This document shows positions 63,486 through 64,000 of a stretch of 64,000 bases of DNA, one piece after another. The number at the start of each line of letters is the position of its first letter. Position 1 is the first letter of the stretch. Origin of the DNA: Bacteroidota bacterium (GTDB lineage: Bacteria; Bacteroidota; Bacteroidia; Chitinophagales; Chitinophagaceae); the NCBI GenBank assembly GCA_018268015.1, contig JAFDXJ010000053.1:1-64000 (forward strand), read 5' to 3'. A program made the translations under genes and the position numbers. A model generated the notes under the pieces. That model worked only from the letters and a program-made list of their open reading frames with translations. It did no database searches and had not been told where the DNA came from.

Positions 63486-64000
63486 TTACCAGCCCAATAT
63501 ATAAGCAAATATCAATGGCACGACAATGGTGGCATCACTTTCTACAATAAATTTTGGTGTATGGATATCTAATTTTCCCCAGGTAATTTTTTCGTTTGGC
63601 ACTGCACCACTATAACTTCCATAAGAAGTAGTGCTATCACTTACCTGACAGAAATAACTCCAAAAAGGGACATCAGTCCATTCCAAGTCTTGGTACATCA
63701 TGGGCACAACACAGATTGGAAAATCCCCTGCAATACCACCCCCAATCTGAAAAAAGCCAACTCCTTTCCCTCCTGAATGGGCGCGATACCATTCACTGAG
63801 CATGATCATATATTCTATCCCGGACTTCATGGTAGAGGTTTTCAATTCCCCTTTAATACAATATGAGGCAAAAATATTTCCCATCGTACTATCTTCCCAA
63901 CCCGGAACAATAATGGGAATATTTTTTTGAGCAGCTGCCAGCATCCAGCTATGTGCCGGATCTACTTCATAGTATTCTGCTAAGACCCCGCTTAGCAACA
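63486..64000 (-). CDS. Deoxyhypusine synthase-like protein, 5' end outside window
   Basis: Only the C-terminal 171 residues are seen; the frame stays open to base 64000. IPIIVPGWEDSTMGNIFASY, GKGVGFFQIGGGIAGDFPI and TSYGSYSGAVPNEKITWGKL match the deoxyhypusine/homospermidine synthase family; the catalytic Lys sits in ITWGKL (codon at 63573-63575). Bacteria lack the eIF5A substrate, so bacterial members are thought to work in polyamine metabolism (for example homospermidine or carboxyspermidine-type chemistry) or to have unknown substrates. The NAD-binding N-terminal part lies off the right edge. Confidence 0.88.
   Translation of the reverse strand, partial: LLSGVLAEYYEVDPAHSWMLAAAQKNIPIIVPGWEDSTMGNIFASYCIKGELKTSTMKSGIEYMIMLSEWYRAHSGGKGVGFFQIGGGIAGDFPICVVPMMYQDLEWTDVPFWSYFCQVSDSTTSYGSYSGAVPNEKITWGKLDIHTPKFIVESDATIVVPLIFAYILGW

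Noticed and set aside
1..64000. CRISPR arrays, tRNA/rRNA genes, IS elements or prophage
   Set aside because: No regularly spaced repeats, cloverleaf-like sequences, transposase, integrase or phage genes were recognised on reading both strands.

Overview
The window looks like chromosomal DNA of a low-GC member of the Bacteroidota, most likely the Chitinophagaceae or a close relative (inference from gene content, not from a search). Supporting signs are: gldF-gldG gliding/type IX secretion genes, two proteins ending in type IX (T9SS) sorting domains, a MurF-alanine racemase fusion, bshA (bacillithiol), Bacteroidota-type -7 promoter boxes (TAnnTTTG) and almost no Shine-Dalgarno sequences. I see no rRNA, tRNA, CRISPR array, IS element, prophage or integrase; this is mostly ordinary core genome with a little accessory material at the left edge.

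Layout. 1-5166: accessory surface genes on the + strand: the 3' part of a caspase-fold protein, a 68-residue protein resembling a degenerate DUF5679 domain, two tandem paralogous lipoprotein esterases and an SGNH-like lipoprotein. 5198-15965: housekeeping genes on mixed strands: mfd, a flavin reductase, glycyl-tRNA synthetase, a pnuC-nadR nicotinamide riboside salvage pair, a saccharopine-dehydrogenase-like enzyme, a diacylglycerol-kinase-like protein and fabH. 16098-24074: a + strand envelope run: HGSNAT-like membrane acyltransferase, gldF, gldG, terC, murF-alr fusion, lspA. 24341-27230: a secreted dipeptidyl peptidase IV family protein and a small lipoprotein. 27251-32863: a - strand run with a sugar-phosphate nucleotidyltransferase, FabK/nitronate monooxygenase family protein, dihydroorotase, a short MutS-like ATPase and purine nucleoside phosphorylase. 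33064-36458: glyA, a BaiN/YhiN-type flavoprotein and map.

36532-48099: one long - strand ribosomal-protein operon equivalent to S10 plus spc, from rpsJ to secY, with map behind it. Both ends depart from the common order: no rpsL-rpsG-fusA precedes rpsJ, and no infA-rpmJ-rpsM-rpsK-rpsD-rpoA-rplQ follows map. A near-consensus promoter and a leader hairpin sit just before rpsJ, and the 276-nt rpsJ-rplC spacer holds five small perfect hairpins; these are the most interesting unexplained signals in the window.

48553-64000: a T9SS cargo protein, 3-methyladenine DNA glycosylase, an EI24-type membrane protein coupled to an RsmI-like methylase, an M28 peptidase, bshA, a large M4 metalloprotease with T9SS tail, a secreted protein of unknown family, a LolC/E-type permease with rbfA, an MsbA-like ABC exporter, a YjbR-type protein and the 3' part of a deoxyhypusine-synthase-like gene. 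I did not find a clear, self-contained new defence or metabolic system.
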